From contig OX104120.1 in assembly GCA_944474755.1 (NCBI GenBank), forward strand, positions 20,616,492 through 20,680,491: a stretch of DNA of 64,000 nt, given 5' to 3'. Below are positions 32,301 to 37,214 of this stretch, in pieces (the first letter of the stretch is position 1; each line of letters starts with the position of its first letter). The translations under genes and the position numbers were made by a program. Under the pieces are notes generated by a model. That model saw only the letters and a program-made list of their open reading frames with translations, searched no databases and was not told the origin of the DNA. This stretch comes from Limnoperna fortunei. Taxonomy: Eukaryota > Mollusca > Bivalvia > Mytilida > Modiolidae.

Positions 32301-34952
32301 ACCTCCCAACCTTGGATAAGATAACTGGTAATCCTTTTCCTGAAGACTGGCTTCAAGTGATCTGCCTGCAGTGAGACTTTGACTCACAATCTCATTGTTT
32401 ACAAGGACATGATCAATAGTAGACAGGTGGATTGCAGATCTACCTTAACCACCACAGCCCTTGACAGAAGTACTTAGATCACCAAAAATTTTCTTAAGTG
32501 GTTGTAAATTGGATGCCAAGAATATTATTGTGAGATTATGTTTGTGGCTTGTGTTGTGTGACTTGTTGGTTTTCCTTCTTATTTTTTGCCGAGTTGGAGA
32601 TAAGAGTAATGTGTACAGACAACTGAATAAAAAATTCCAAAATGTGAAAAAAGTGTCCTGTCTGTTTGAGTGGAATATACAGCATTCATTGTATCGCATG
32701 ATTTTTGTTGTATTTTAAAACGTGACAAATACTGGTCACTGAGTAGTTCTCGCCGGCAAGTAATTCTCGCCACCCGATCTTTTGAGTTTGTGTGAAAAAT
32801 AAGCATTTTAAAAGTGACTAGCATAATTTGTTTTGGATGGAAGACAGTGAAATCTATTAAATGAAGCCTTTCCCATTGATTTACATGGAAAAATAACGGC
32901 ACAGTCACAAAAATGGCAAGAACTGCTTCTGTCTTTTTTATGGCAAGAACTACTCTCTGACCAGTAGTCCAAGAATCCTCTGCCGTCCAACGCTTTTTTT
33001 TTGCGTGGGATGTCAGACTGAGAGAGCTCTCCATAAGCAAAACAGCGGACTTTTCGACACCGATCTGGGTCGGCAAATTTCATCATACCTTCAATCAAGC
33101 TAATTTAAGCACTGGACTTAAACATTGTTGTCACGTGACTTTTTGTTCAAAATGAAAGTGAAATGTCGGGATGTAAGGGTATCGATGGGAATAAGCTTAG
33201 AAATGGACTTAAGTCATCTTGATTGAAGGTATGATGATTATATTCATAGAGAAAAATATCTAAAGAAGCGAATTATATCTAGTTTAACTGGACGAAAATG
33301 TTTGTTAACATCTGGAAACGATGAATTTGACGACCCACAGAGTTGCCGAAAATGCTCAGAGGTCTGCCAGACAGTAGGACTGACAGACCTCAATGTTTTG
33401 TCAGTCCTACCAAGTATTTGTCAGACCCATATTTTTTAATCATTTTTATAGAAAAAATAAGGGAAACCATATAAACATACTTAACCTCGCAGTCATTACA
33501 TAATTTTTTCTTTTATTTATATCAAATTGTTAATAATTGTTGTATTTCTGGATGATTTTTCTTGCTTTTTTAAACCATAACACAAATAGATTCAGTTTTT
33601 TTCATTATTATTCATGGTAATTCATTTCCAATCAATTTGTCATGTACATGCCATGTGTATCTGGCCAAAATATCCAAAGAATGTAAATTAAATGACATTT
33701 TATTAAACCCACATGTAAATAATGCTGAAACAAACTGCTTCATGCGACAGTTAACTTTATTCTTTCAATTGCAGATTATATGTATTAATAGGAGACAATG
33801 ATTTAATCAAATATATTTTCAAAGAACTTTAATTTTAAAACTAATTTAAATGTGTTTGTTTACCAATCGGTTTACGATTTTTCATTAAGGGTCGTTGTAC
33901 TCGGTTTTTTTCTTGTTGTTCAATTTCGGTTTTTAGACGTATCACGTAAATAAACAAATGGCGCGTAATCTATTTGGAAGAGGTAGAAACGTTTTGAAAA
34001 GGGCTAAATACGCAAAATCTTTGAAATTTTAATTGGTATTACATATTTCATCAAGATTTGGAAGTCAGGGCAAATACGTTTGACCTGAACATCGAGGCGA
34101 CATTGAACTGCTTTATCGAGGTGCGACTTCGAGTAAGACAGCTTTTTCGCCCAGTGTAGTTACCGTTGCAGTACACGTACAATTTGAGGAATTTAAAAAA
34201 AAAAACAGTTTAATACCAGGCTTTGATATTGAAAAGAACCTTATGATGTACTTGACAGGCCAAATCGTCCCCCATCAATGGGAGCAGCCATGTCACCGTG
34301 CATGCGCGATGTTACGTATTATTGGGGGAATTCCGGGATCTTTAGTTGAATACAATATTTGTGACTCACGGCGGAAGGTTTTATTTATTATCAGACAAAA
34401 AATTTTGTTTTGCCGGACCTTGCTATGAAATTTTTGGATCGGACAGTGGGTCCGACACGATAATCAAATCAGCCGGTCCTTAGAATAATTTGCCGGTCGG
34501 GACCGAAGGTCCGACGGTTTTTGGCAACTCTGGACCCAGACCCGTGTCGCAAAATCCGCTGTTTTGCATATGGAGAACTCTCTGACGTCCCACGCAAAAA
34601 AAAAAAATCGTTGGACGGCAGAGGATTCTCGGACAATCGGACCAGTACTCGGCAGTAGCCGCCTGCTTGAATAACATGCGTGCATGTCCTAATTTCCTAC
34701 ACGACACTGCAATTTGCATTAGATTTTTAATATCTCACCATTTTTCTCGTTATTATTTTCTGTAGCGGAATTTTCTGTTGTCTGCTGCTGCACTTGAAGC
34801 TGGAACAAACTATTAAGACAGTTTTCGCACAAAGAATGTAAACATGAAAGAAGTTTAGGGCTTTTATCTTTTAAATCAGTAGCGCATAGAACGCATAAAT
34901 TCAGCTGGTTTACTTCTTCTTCTCCGTTGAGTGAAGGCGCTTCTTCAGCCAT
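5122..34952 (-). CDS. TRIM24/TRIM33-like: TIF1-family transcriptional cofactor (TRIM24/TRIM33-like), whole gene, 8 coding exons
   Basis: Joined exons: 34952-34739, 27234-25621, 20182-20050, 16218-15928, 10094-9962, 9463-9389, 9010-8858, 5334-5122. They total 2826 nt, 941 residues plus stop, with compatible phases and GT/AG at every junction. Domains: RING C3HC4 (C20, C23, C37, H39, C42, C45, C80, C83); B-box 1 (C119 to H157); B-box 2 (C182 to H213); coiled coil about 218-328; Gln-rich linker about 413-538; PHD C4HC3 (C718, C721, C730, C733, H738, C741, C756, C759); bromodomain about 797-895 with the acetyl-lysine Asn at N870; basic KSKRAK near 923-928, a possible nuclear signal. In this family RING/B-box/coiled coil gives E3 ligase activity and oligomerisation, and PHD-bromodomain reads histone H3 tails in the nucleus. 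I saw no canonical PxVxL HP1 box or LxxLL motif. Human relatives are about 1050-1130 residues. Which paralogue it matches cannot be decided here. Confidence 0.95.
6121..6325 (+). mobile_element. Diverged SINE copy
   Basis: Plus-strand SINE body: a degenerate box B (GGGAGTTTGAGTC), AGGGTGTATTCG, ATTCTTAATTGACAGGGATTGCC, the TAAAAACTGG core, GCTGAAAGTGGTG, and a CAAACAAACAAAC tail. It lies in the last intron of the TIF1-like gene. Confidence 0.7.
6425..6575 (-). mobile_element. SINE copy, tRNA-like half
   Basis: Minus strand: box A (TGGCCAAGTGGTTAAGG) and box B (GTTCGAGCC-like) of the same SINE, then a shortened core up to CTCCGGATACTCTGGC. The 3' tail is missing. Confidence 0.7.
7094..7256. 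repeat. Short tandem repeat, about 41 bp x 4
   Basis: Units carrying AAGATATATAACATAAGC and TCTATTTATTATCTAAA start at about 7094, 7134, 7175 and 7216, with a few differences each. Intronic. Confidence 0.75.
7289..8716 (-). mobile_element. Family A element in reverse orientation, decayed
   Basis: The left end reads TTTTAGCTCACCTGACC, the 3' hairpin arm of family A reversed. About three diverged 166-bp units follow (GGTCCTCTATAAAGTTAT near 7312 and 7472). The right end, ATCAGGTGAGCA at 8699-8710, is the reverse complement of the family-A 5' word. The middle (about 7800-8390) is not recognisably repeat and may be an insertion. Confidence 0.55.
8858..9010 (-). CDS. TRIM24/TRIM33-like: TIF1-like exon 7: bromodomain core
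   Basis: The acceptor is CTGTTTCAG|GTTCC and the donor AATACA|GTAAGT: 153 nt, phase 0, residues 821-871. It contains [18 protein letters not shown], the ZA-loop signature (PxYY, then P-[IM]-D), and ends NCATYNT, placing the acetyl-lysine-binding Asn at 870 after Y869. The domain therefore looks competent to bind acetylated lysine. Confidence 0.94.
9389..9463 (-). CDS. TRIM24/TRIM33-like: TIF1-like exon 6: bromodomain helix Z
   Basis: The acceptor is CTCTTTCAG|ACATGC and the donor AAAGCA|GTAAGT: 75 nt, phase 0 on both sides, residues 796-820. It begins [15 protein letters not shown] and ends FHEPVSKA, the pattern of the first bromodomain helix in TIF1 proteins. It is too short to be found as an open frame alone and is recovered from splice sites and phase. 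Confidence 0.92.
9962..10094 (-). CDS. TRIM24/TRIM33-like: TIF1-like exon 5: end of PHD finger and linker to bromodomain
   Basis: The acceptor is TTTTCCAG|TGGAGAG and the donor CGTAAA|GTATGT, giving 133 nt. The split codon 751 becomes Cys, followed by GEWQCTLC, which supplies the last zinc pair C756 and C759. A Lys/Glu-rich stretch and a GTKRKAPTG linker follow. The last residues, GLTDNERK, run directly into the bromodomain in the next exon, matching the close PHD-bromodomain coupling of TIF1 proteins. Confidence 0.92.
10660..10980 (+). mobile_element. Short array-family remnant with 3' hairpin
   Basis: CAAGTCCAGGGGACACAATT and CAAGTCCAAGGGACATAATT occur about 60 bp apart. The end is the hairpin 10951-10976, ATACCTCCAC..GTGGGGGTAT, as in families B and C. 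Intron 4. Confidence 0.5.
11056..11131. repeat. Perfect 38-bp tandem duplication
   Basis: The 38-bp segment starting GTCACATGTACTTGAATACA at 11056 is repeated without change at 11094. The identity implies a recent duplication. Confidence 0.9.
11235..11524 (-). mobile_element. Full-length tRNA-derived SINE with 12-bp target duplication
   Basis: The element fills 11247-11512, minus strand. The head has box A (TGGCCTAGTGGTCAAGG) and box B (GGGTTCGATTCTC). The body continues AATCTTAATTGACAAGGATT, a core AAACTGGACGCCATGAAAT, GCTGAAAGTGGCGTT, and a CAAACAAACAAA tail. CTAAAATTGGTT flanks it at 11235-11246 and 11513-11524 with no mismatch. Boxes A and B allow RNA polymerase III transcription; mobilisation would need a LINE enzyme. 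The core looks like molluscan core-domain (MESC-type) SINEs, from memory. Confidence 0.88.
11893..12212 (+). mobile_element. Small hairpin-ended element, array-family relative
   Basis: One body unit, a GATGGACGGACGGC tract at about 12113, and a terminal hairpin-like end ACCTCGCCACTTCGTGTAGC followed by GGGGAATAAAAAA. Same layout as the larger arrays, without tandem expansion. Confidence 0.5.
12213..12866. other. Intron 4 sequence, nothing recognised
   Basis: AT-rich, with A and T homopolymers near 12448 and 12582. No coding or repeat signal I can name. Confidence 0.5.
12867..14786 (+). mobile_element. Family A1 array element (ten ~166-bp units)
   Basis: The 5' palindrome AGGCTCTTAAGAGCCT (12869-12884) is followed by the word GCTCACCTGA (12890-12899). 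About ten units follow; CCCATAGGGTCCTATG-type sites lie near 13046, 13216, 13383, 13536, 13701, 13868, 14035, 14200, 14368 and 14535. Then a (GAC)n tract and the 3' hairpin 14751-14781, whose last arm TCAGGTGAGC is the exact reverse complement of the 5' word, then AAAAA. Intron 4, opposite to transcription. Confidence 0.82.
14787..15620. other. Intron 4 sequence, nothing recognised
   Basis: AT-rich with no supported coding or repeat structure. Confidence 0.5.
15630..15850 (-). mobile_element. Diverged SINE copy near exon 4
   Basis: Minus-strand SINE body from a degraded head through GGGTGTGCTCGAC, GACGAGAATTGCC, AAAACTGGACACAATG and GCTGAAAGT. Many substitutions; an old copy about 80 bp downstream of the exon 4 donor. 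Confidence 0.65.
15928..16218 (-). CDS. TRIM24/TRIM33-like: TIF1-like exon 4: linker and most of the PHD finger
   Basis: The acceptor is TTTTACAG|TGATAACC and the donor CCTTG|GTATGT, giving 291 nt, phase 2 in and out. It covers residues 654-750. The second half is a typical TIF1 PHD finger: [19 protein letters not shown] followed by FH, a Cys at 741 and HVP. That gives six of eight ligands (C718, C721, C730, C733, H738, C741); the final CxxC is in the next exon. The first half is Thr/Pro-rich linker. Confidence 0.93.
16363..16958 (+). mobile_element. Family B element, decayed
   Basis: Units with TGACCTTGACCTT (16411) and ATCCCAAAGTTTCACTGAAA / ATCCCATAGTTTCATTGAAA (about 16629 and 16794) resemble the 161-bp family B unit. 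A GGACAGACATATG stretch precedes a terminal hairpin at 16925-16956 (ACTATATACCCCC..AGCAGGGATAT). The next element, family A2, begins directly after it. Confidence 0.65.
16961..18422 (+). mobile_element. Family A2 array element (long units)
   Basis: The same ends as family A1: palindrome AGGCTCCCAGGAGCCT (16964-16979), word GCTCACCTGA (16985-16994), (GAC)n, hairpin 18389-18418 ending TCAGGTGAGC. The interior is different: two to three units of about 0.5 kb, each with AGGGCAATAACTCCTATAAG, TCATAGAGCAGAACAATTAA, and a C-run (13 C at 17202, 17 C at 17678). Intron 3. Same termini with another interior suggests modular exchange. Confidence 0.78.
18445..19870 (+). mobile_element. Family F array element, interrupted by a MITE
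   Basis: GTGTGGACACAG then GTCTCG near 18460-18483 marks the 5' end. Three diverged units (~147 bp) carry GTCAAGGTCAGGT near 18780 and 18930. The terminal part with the distal hairpin arm TCGCAGG is split by the inverted-repeat element 19097-19728. A second partial 3' end follows at about 19760-19870. Compare 44092-45350. Confidence 0.68.
19097..19728. mobile_element. 632-bp inverted-repeat MITE with 9-bp target duplication
   Basis: The left end CTAGCTACAATAATGTAGC and right end, reverse-complemented, CAGCTACAATAATGTAGC, begin terminal inverted repeats of about 76 bp (also TGGACGGAGCTACAAAGAGG on each side). CATCGCAGG flanks it at 19088-19096 and 19729-19737. A 9-bp duplication and long TIRs suggest a Mutator-like superfamily; no transposase is encoded. 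Confidence 0.8.
20050..20182 (-). CDS. TRIM24/TRIM33-like: TIF1-like exon 3: linker
   Basis: The acceptor is ATTTTAG|GCCC and the donor CAGAT|GTATGT, giving 133 nt, phase 1 in and phase 2 out. It encodes residues 610-653, a Ser/Ala/Gln/Pro-rich low-complexity stretch in the linker before the PHD finger. There is no domain of its own. The call rests on splice signals, correct phase on both sides, and low-complexity coding like its neighbours. Confidence 0.82.
20283..20525 (+). mobile_element. Diverged SINE copy plus a second head fragment
   Basis: 20310-20465 reads a degraded head, AACTGATAAGGATTGCCTG, GAAAACTGGAAGCCATGATA, GCTGAAAGTGGTGTTAAA. At 20490-20525, GGTGGTCAAGTGGTTAAGG resembles box A of another copy. 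Intron 2. Confidence 0.6.
20526..21074. other. Intron 2 sequence, nothing recognised
   Basis: AT-rich, without supported genes or repeats. Confidence 0.45.
21075..21445 (+). repeat. Tandem dimer, 188-bp period
   Basis: CTATTTTGTGTAATCAAC at 21083 and 21271 is followed in both copies by CCTACAGTTTTCA, GAAAAnTTGCA and AAGTTGTGCACCTGC. Moderately diverged. The open frame across it is incidental. Confidence 0.7.
21446..23340. other. Intron 2 sequence, mostly unassigned
   Basis: 21690-21830 shares ACAATTACAAATCCAGATAT and CCCAATAAAAACCATGGGAG with 40985-41060, so it belongs to a dispersed repeat. A G-run lies at 21947. 22379-22510 has inverted GATTGATTGG/AATCAATCC words, perhaps a small MITE. 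No exon supported. Confidence 0.45.
23355..23605 (+). mobile_element. Family D single-unit hairpin element
   Basis: The 5' palindrome GTGAGCACGCTCAC, then ATACCCCGC (23376-23384), one body unit with TTTCATCAAGTGGTTTCTGAGAAG, a (GACA)n tract at about 23533-23555, and a 3' hairpin-like end TACCCCCC..GCGGGGAGAATAA. Same layout as families A-C with a single unit. Intron 2. Confidence 0.6.
23928..24120 (+). repeat. Degenerate tandem repeat, about 48 bp x 4
   Basis: Four successive units begin GGGCAATA/GGCAATACACAT/GAGCAATACACAT, each with GATACAnATGGT and ending in GAGGA or similar. Just upstream GTAGAAGTAGAAGTAGA forms a short run. Intron 2. Confidence 0.6.
24130..24320 (-). repeat. Possible decayed family A fragment
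   Basis: CATATTAAGTTTCTATGTAGAGCTAAGCCCTGC resembles the CCTATGTTAAACTAAGTCCTGC part of the 166-bp unit. Too diverged for firm assignment; orientation uncertain. Confidence 0.35.
24321..25620. other. Intron 2 sequence, nothing recognised
   Basis: AT-rich sequence adjoining exon 2. The short frames are not supported. Confidence 0.45.
25621..27234 (-). CDS. TRIM24/TRIM33-like: TIF1-like exon 2: end of RING, both B-boxes, coiled coil, Gln-rich linker
   Basis: This exon is 1614 nt. The acceptor is TTTTGTGTTTTCAG|AACC and the donor is CCAG|GTAATT. It encodes residues 72-609: the last RING pair (C80, C83), an acidic stretch, B-box 1, B-box 2, a long helical coiled coil, then a Gln/Asn/Pro-rich region with a run [10 protein letters not shown]. 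The frame is open upstream to an in-frame ATG at 27244, but that ATG overlaps the intron's polypyrimidine tract and should not be used. As I recall, the corresponding region of vertebrate genes is cut by several introns; here it is one exon. Confidence 0.95.
27480..28864 (+). mobile_element. Family B array element (eight units, exactly 161 bp)
   Basis: The 5' palindrome AGCGATCGCT (27480-27489) is followed by ATACCCCCGC (27491-27500). GGACTGTGACCTTGAAATTT recurs at 27531, 27692, 27853, 28014, 28175, 28336, 28497 and 28658, exactly 161 bp apart. Then a (GGAC)n tract at about 28793-28817 and a hairpin 28831-28859 whose last arm GCGGGGGTAT is the exact reverse complement of the 5' word, then AAAAA. 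Each unit carries TGACCTTGA. Located in intron 1, 250 bp from exon 2. Confidence 0.83.
29030..29410. mobile_element. Foldback (long palindromic) element, partial copy
   Basis: It begins TTAGTCCGAGAATCCTCTGC. Inside, AATATAATCATCATACCTTC (about 29228) and its reverse complement near 29385 form the palindrome centre, and the right arm then breaks off. The same sequence recurs at 32960-33340. Intron 1. Confidence 0.65.
29707..30630. mobile_element. Inverted-repeat element with TTACTGTGAAA ends
   Basis: The left end TTACTGTGAAATACTTTTTA..ATTCGTGGGGTATCAATTTTCGTGG is matched, reversed, by the right end (30570-30630: CCACGAAAATTGATACCCAC..TTTCACAGTAA). TIRs are about 60 bp; the interior shows no transposase. 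I could not settle a target duplication. Intron 1. Confidence 0.65.
30964..31835. mobile_element. 872-bp inverted-repeat element, hAT-like ends, 6-bp direct repeat
   Basis: The left end CAGGGGCCGCGCTGG and right end, reversed, CAGGGGCTGCTCTGG are flanked by AATATG at 30958-30963 and 31836-31841. Subterminal TTTTTTTGGCGCCA occurs near both ends. CAGGGG termini are typical of hAT elements, which normally leave 8 bp, so the class is uncertain. Intron 1. Confidence 0.6.
31842..32270. other. Intron 1 sequence, nothing recognised
   Basis: No supported gene or repeat. Confidence 0.4.
32275..32465 (-). mobile_element. Very old SINE copy
   Basis: Minus strand: GTGGTTAAGGTAGATC, TGATCATGTCCTTG, GATTGTGAGTC (box B remnant), TCTCACTGCAGGCAG, and AAAGGATTACCAG follow the order of the SINE at 11247-11512, heavily mutated. 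Confidence 0.45.
32945..34650. mobile_element. Foldback element next to exon 1, interrupted by a second transposon
   Basis: The left arm starts near 32966 (AAGAATCCTCTGCCGTCCAAC) and the right arm ends near 34650 with its complement (GTTGGACGGCAGAGGATTCT). The internal palindrome pair CATCATACCTTCAATCAAGC / CTTGATTGAAGGTATGATG is at 33081 and 33220. The element at 33338-34532 splits the right arm. The right end lies 90 bp from the exon 1 donor. Confidence 0.65.
33338..34532. mobile_element. 1195-bp inverted-repeat element inserted into the foldback
   Basis: The ends CAGAGTTGCCGAAAA and, reversed, CAGAGTTGCCAAAAA are flanked by GACCCA at 33332-33337 and 34533-34538. Removing it restores the right arm of the surrounding foldback. 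The interior repeats TCCGAC/GTCGGAC words and holds only tiny frames. Confidence 0.65.
34739..34952 (-). CDS. TRIM24/TRIM33-like: TIF1-like exon 1: N-terminus and first half of RING
   Basis: Residues 1-71 plus one base. The ATG context (A at -3, G at +4) is strong. Six of the eight RING ligands are here: C20, C23, C37, H39, C42, C45. The last part is a short Gln/Asn/Glu-rich loop. The donor is AATG|GTGAGA, leaving phase 1, and the first base of codon 72 (E) is completed by the next exon. The frame stays open into the intron for a few codons, so splicing rather than frame length defines the end. Confidence 0.93.
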
Positions 34953-35023
34953 TGTTTCAAGATAAACAACCTACAAAACAAAATATCCACACATTACATG
35001 ACATTTAAATGCTTCGTCTAGAT

Positions 35024-35034
35024 GCCGCCATTTT
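35024..35034 (-). promoter_or_regulatory. YY1-type motif in the promoter / 5' UTR of the TIF1-like gene
   Basis: AAAATGGCGGC reads on the minus strand, 72 bp upstream of the start codon. This matches the YY1 consensus (AAnATGGCGGC) in the orientation and position typical of TATA-less animal promoters. Its ATG also opens an 8-codon upstream frame (MAASRRSI, stop). At 34971-34972 a TTTTGTTTTGTAG could be a 3' splice site, so a 5'-UTR intron is possible. Confidence 0.45.
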
Positions 35035-35039
35035 AGGTA

Positions 35040-36026
35040 ACCTCGTTCTCAATCGGCATTGATAGCTTCCGGGTTATTTATCTGTCAGGAGGTACAGTAA
35101 GGGGAACATTTCCTTAATTTAACTTGTAATATGTGAAGAGGACAATAAAAGATATTATGCAGTTCATAACACAAATGTGTGTTGATTGATTTTTGGTGAA
35201 GATTTATGATAAGGCATAACAACAGAGTAAGTATATTTCTAAAACAGTTAATTAGGTAATCAGATAAGATAAAATATGATTATATTTTAAAACGGCAGTT
35301 CATGCAGTTTTCTTATTTAAGATAAGTATAAGATTAAAAAAAATCATTGGGCGTAATAAACATGTCATAACTACTGTTCATGACATAATTGATCGTATTT
35401 AGTTTCGTGCGCCTAAATTATTTAGCAGAAAAGATATATCCAAGGCCCGTTTACATTTAAGAGATCTCACAAAGTGTACTGTAAGCTCAATACAATATTT
35501 TATTTTTTCAAACTGGGACCTGTAGCTATAACTTGATTTATGAGTAATAGTTCAAAGCAACATAAAATAGATGCAGTTCATAATTATCATAATTAACAAT
35601 TAAAACATGTGCTTAAGTTGGGTTCTATTTCCCTACTTGCACCAAAAGAATGTCATGGAGCGAACGCGGACTCAGAACCCTTGACTTGGGAGGATGAAGA
35701 ATGTCGGAATTTATGTTTTAGTTTAGTTCAATATCATACAACAGTATTTCATAAAACACTATACGTGCTAGCAGGGTCGGAAAAGCAATAGAAATGTATA
35801 TATAGTTTAAATTTTTGACGTATGTTAATATATTAAATTCTACTGTATAAGGGCAATGTGAATAATAAAGTATTCCTCTAAGGAAGATAAACAGAGTTTT
35901 CAACCGTATAAGTTTTTAAGATTGGTTTTGCCCGCTATAATAACATAATGTTAATTTACAAGTACCAATTATCATATGTGATCCATCTTGTAACAACGCA
36001 AACATGACATACAAGTGCAATATGGT
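35040..36026. other. Upstream flank of the TIF1-like gene
   Basis: The proximal 100 bp includes CGTTCTC, GGCATTGATAGCTTCCGGG and other promoter-like mixed sequence. Beyond that it is AT-rich and I see no exon of a divergent gene. Confidence 0.4.
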
Positions 36027-36274
36027 CAGGGCCGTAACTACCATTGAGGCTCCTCTAGGCTTACAACCACAAAAAATAAAGTGTGTATTTAACTTCAATA
36101 TATTACACAAAGAATTAACTACAAAATAACGAAATACTCATAAACTGGTTGTTTTAATTCAACAGTGTTAATATAAGGGGGGGGGGAATGTGTAATTTTA
36201 AGTTGATTTTTGCAAAAATTTCATTCGTCGGCCCCAGCCCTTGCCTCTATTTTCTGACCCCAGTTACGACCCTG
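36027..36274. mobile_element. 248-bp hAT-like MITE
   Basis: The ends CAGGGCCGTAACTACC and, reversed, CAGGGTCGTAACTGGGG. A G-run lies near 36178. No clear 8-bp duplication remains. Confidence 0.6.
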
Positions 36275-37214
36275 AAGGTCTGCCCTTAAAAGACGTGAAA
36301 TTCTCAGTGGCACAGATATAAAAGACCCACAACAATTACCTTTATAGATTAATGTACTTGTGGCCAGTCAAGATTAATTTTATGGACCTGTATGTTGTGG
36401 AACATAGAAGGCAATCTTAAATTTTGCTTCCTTGTTTGGGGTTTACCCGAGAAATACTGCGCCAAACATATAATTCACACTGCTTCCTTGTTCGAAAAAA
36501 GTTACATGTAAATACACAAAGGTTTTTTAACATTAAATAAACAGATAAATCATTTCTTTCCTTAACAGAAAAAAAAGAAAATGTCAAAACATAGGTCCAG
36601 ATCTAATAAGCAGCGATAATGGAACTTTCAAAACATGAGAGTGTAATGTTTTTAGAGCAAAGAAAATCCACCGGAAATTCTATTGTAAGTATAATAGTGT
36701 TTCCAGCTTTAGTTACAGAATTCGGCGAAAATGGCAAAGGGACGTGGATTGTTGGAATTCTCAAAACTTCACTCGGAATTATAAAATTATTTCTGAAACC
36801 AAAGTTGTGGAAATAAGTTTAAACTAAAAAAATCGACAGTTAAAATTAGTGTATTATAGACAAACACTGTATGATTTAAATTTAATGATTAAAGTCAACT
36901 ACATCGTTAGGTCAGATTGTTATACATAACTTAAGTGTATGTAATTATTATTAAATCACCTTTATGAAATGTGTCTAGGAAAACGATACTAAATGCTACA
37001 CCCACTTGGAAAAAATATTTTGTTTGCATTTTTTATTATTCCATATTTTATTTTTTATAACGAAAATACAGTAGAAAATTTTTTAGATACGATAACCTGT
37101 CCACGTTTTATACTATGCATCTGTTGTTTAAGAAATAATTCACGGAGGCTGTGGTTTATCATTGTTTTACCACGGGGTGACCATTTATGTCGTATTATTT
37201 TATCCCGAGCAATA
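36275..37214. other. Intergenic, nothing firm
   Basis: At 36619-36684 a short frame beginning MELSKHESVMFLEQRK reaches a donor-like ATT|GTAAGT, with an acceptor-like CCTTAACAG at 36572-36580 upstream. It could be an exon of an unknown gene, but I cannot link it to anything. Confidence 0.3.

Noticed and set aside
32579..33076. 165-codon minus-strand open frame
   Set aside because: It lies across the foldback element and its flank, with no domain and no splice context; most likely chance.
36572..36690. Possible exon (acceptor-like and donor-like sites around a short frame)
   Set aside because: Noted only as a gap comment: an in-frame stop precedes the ATG, no partner exon or domain is visible.
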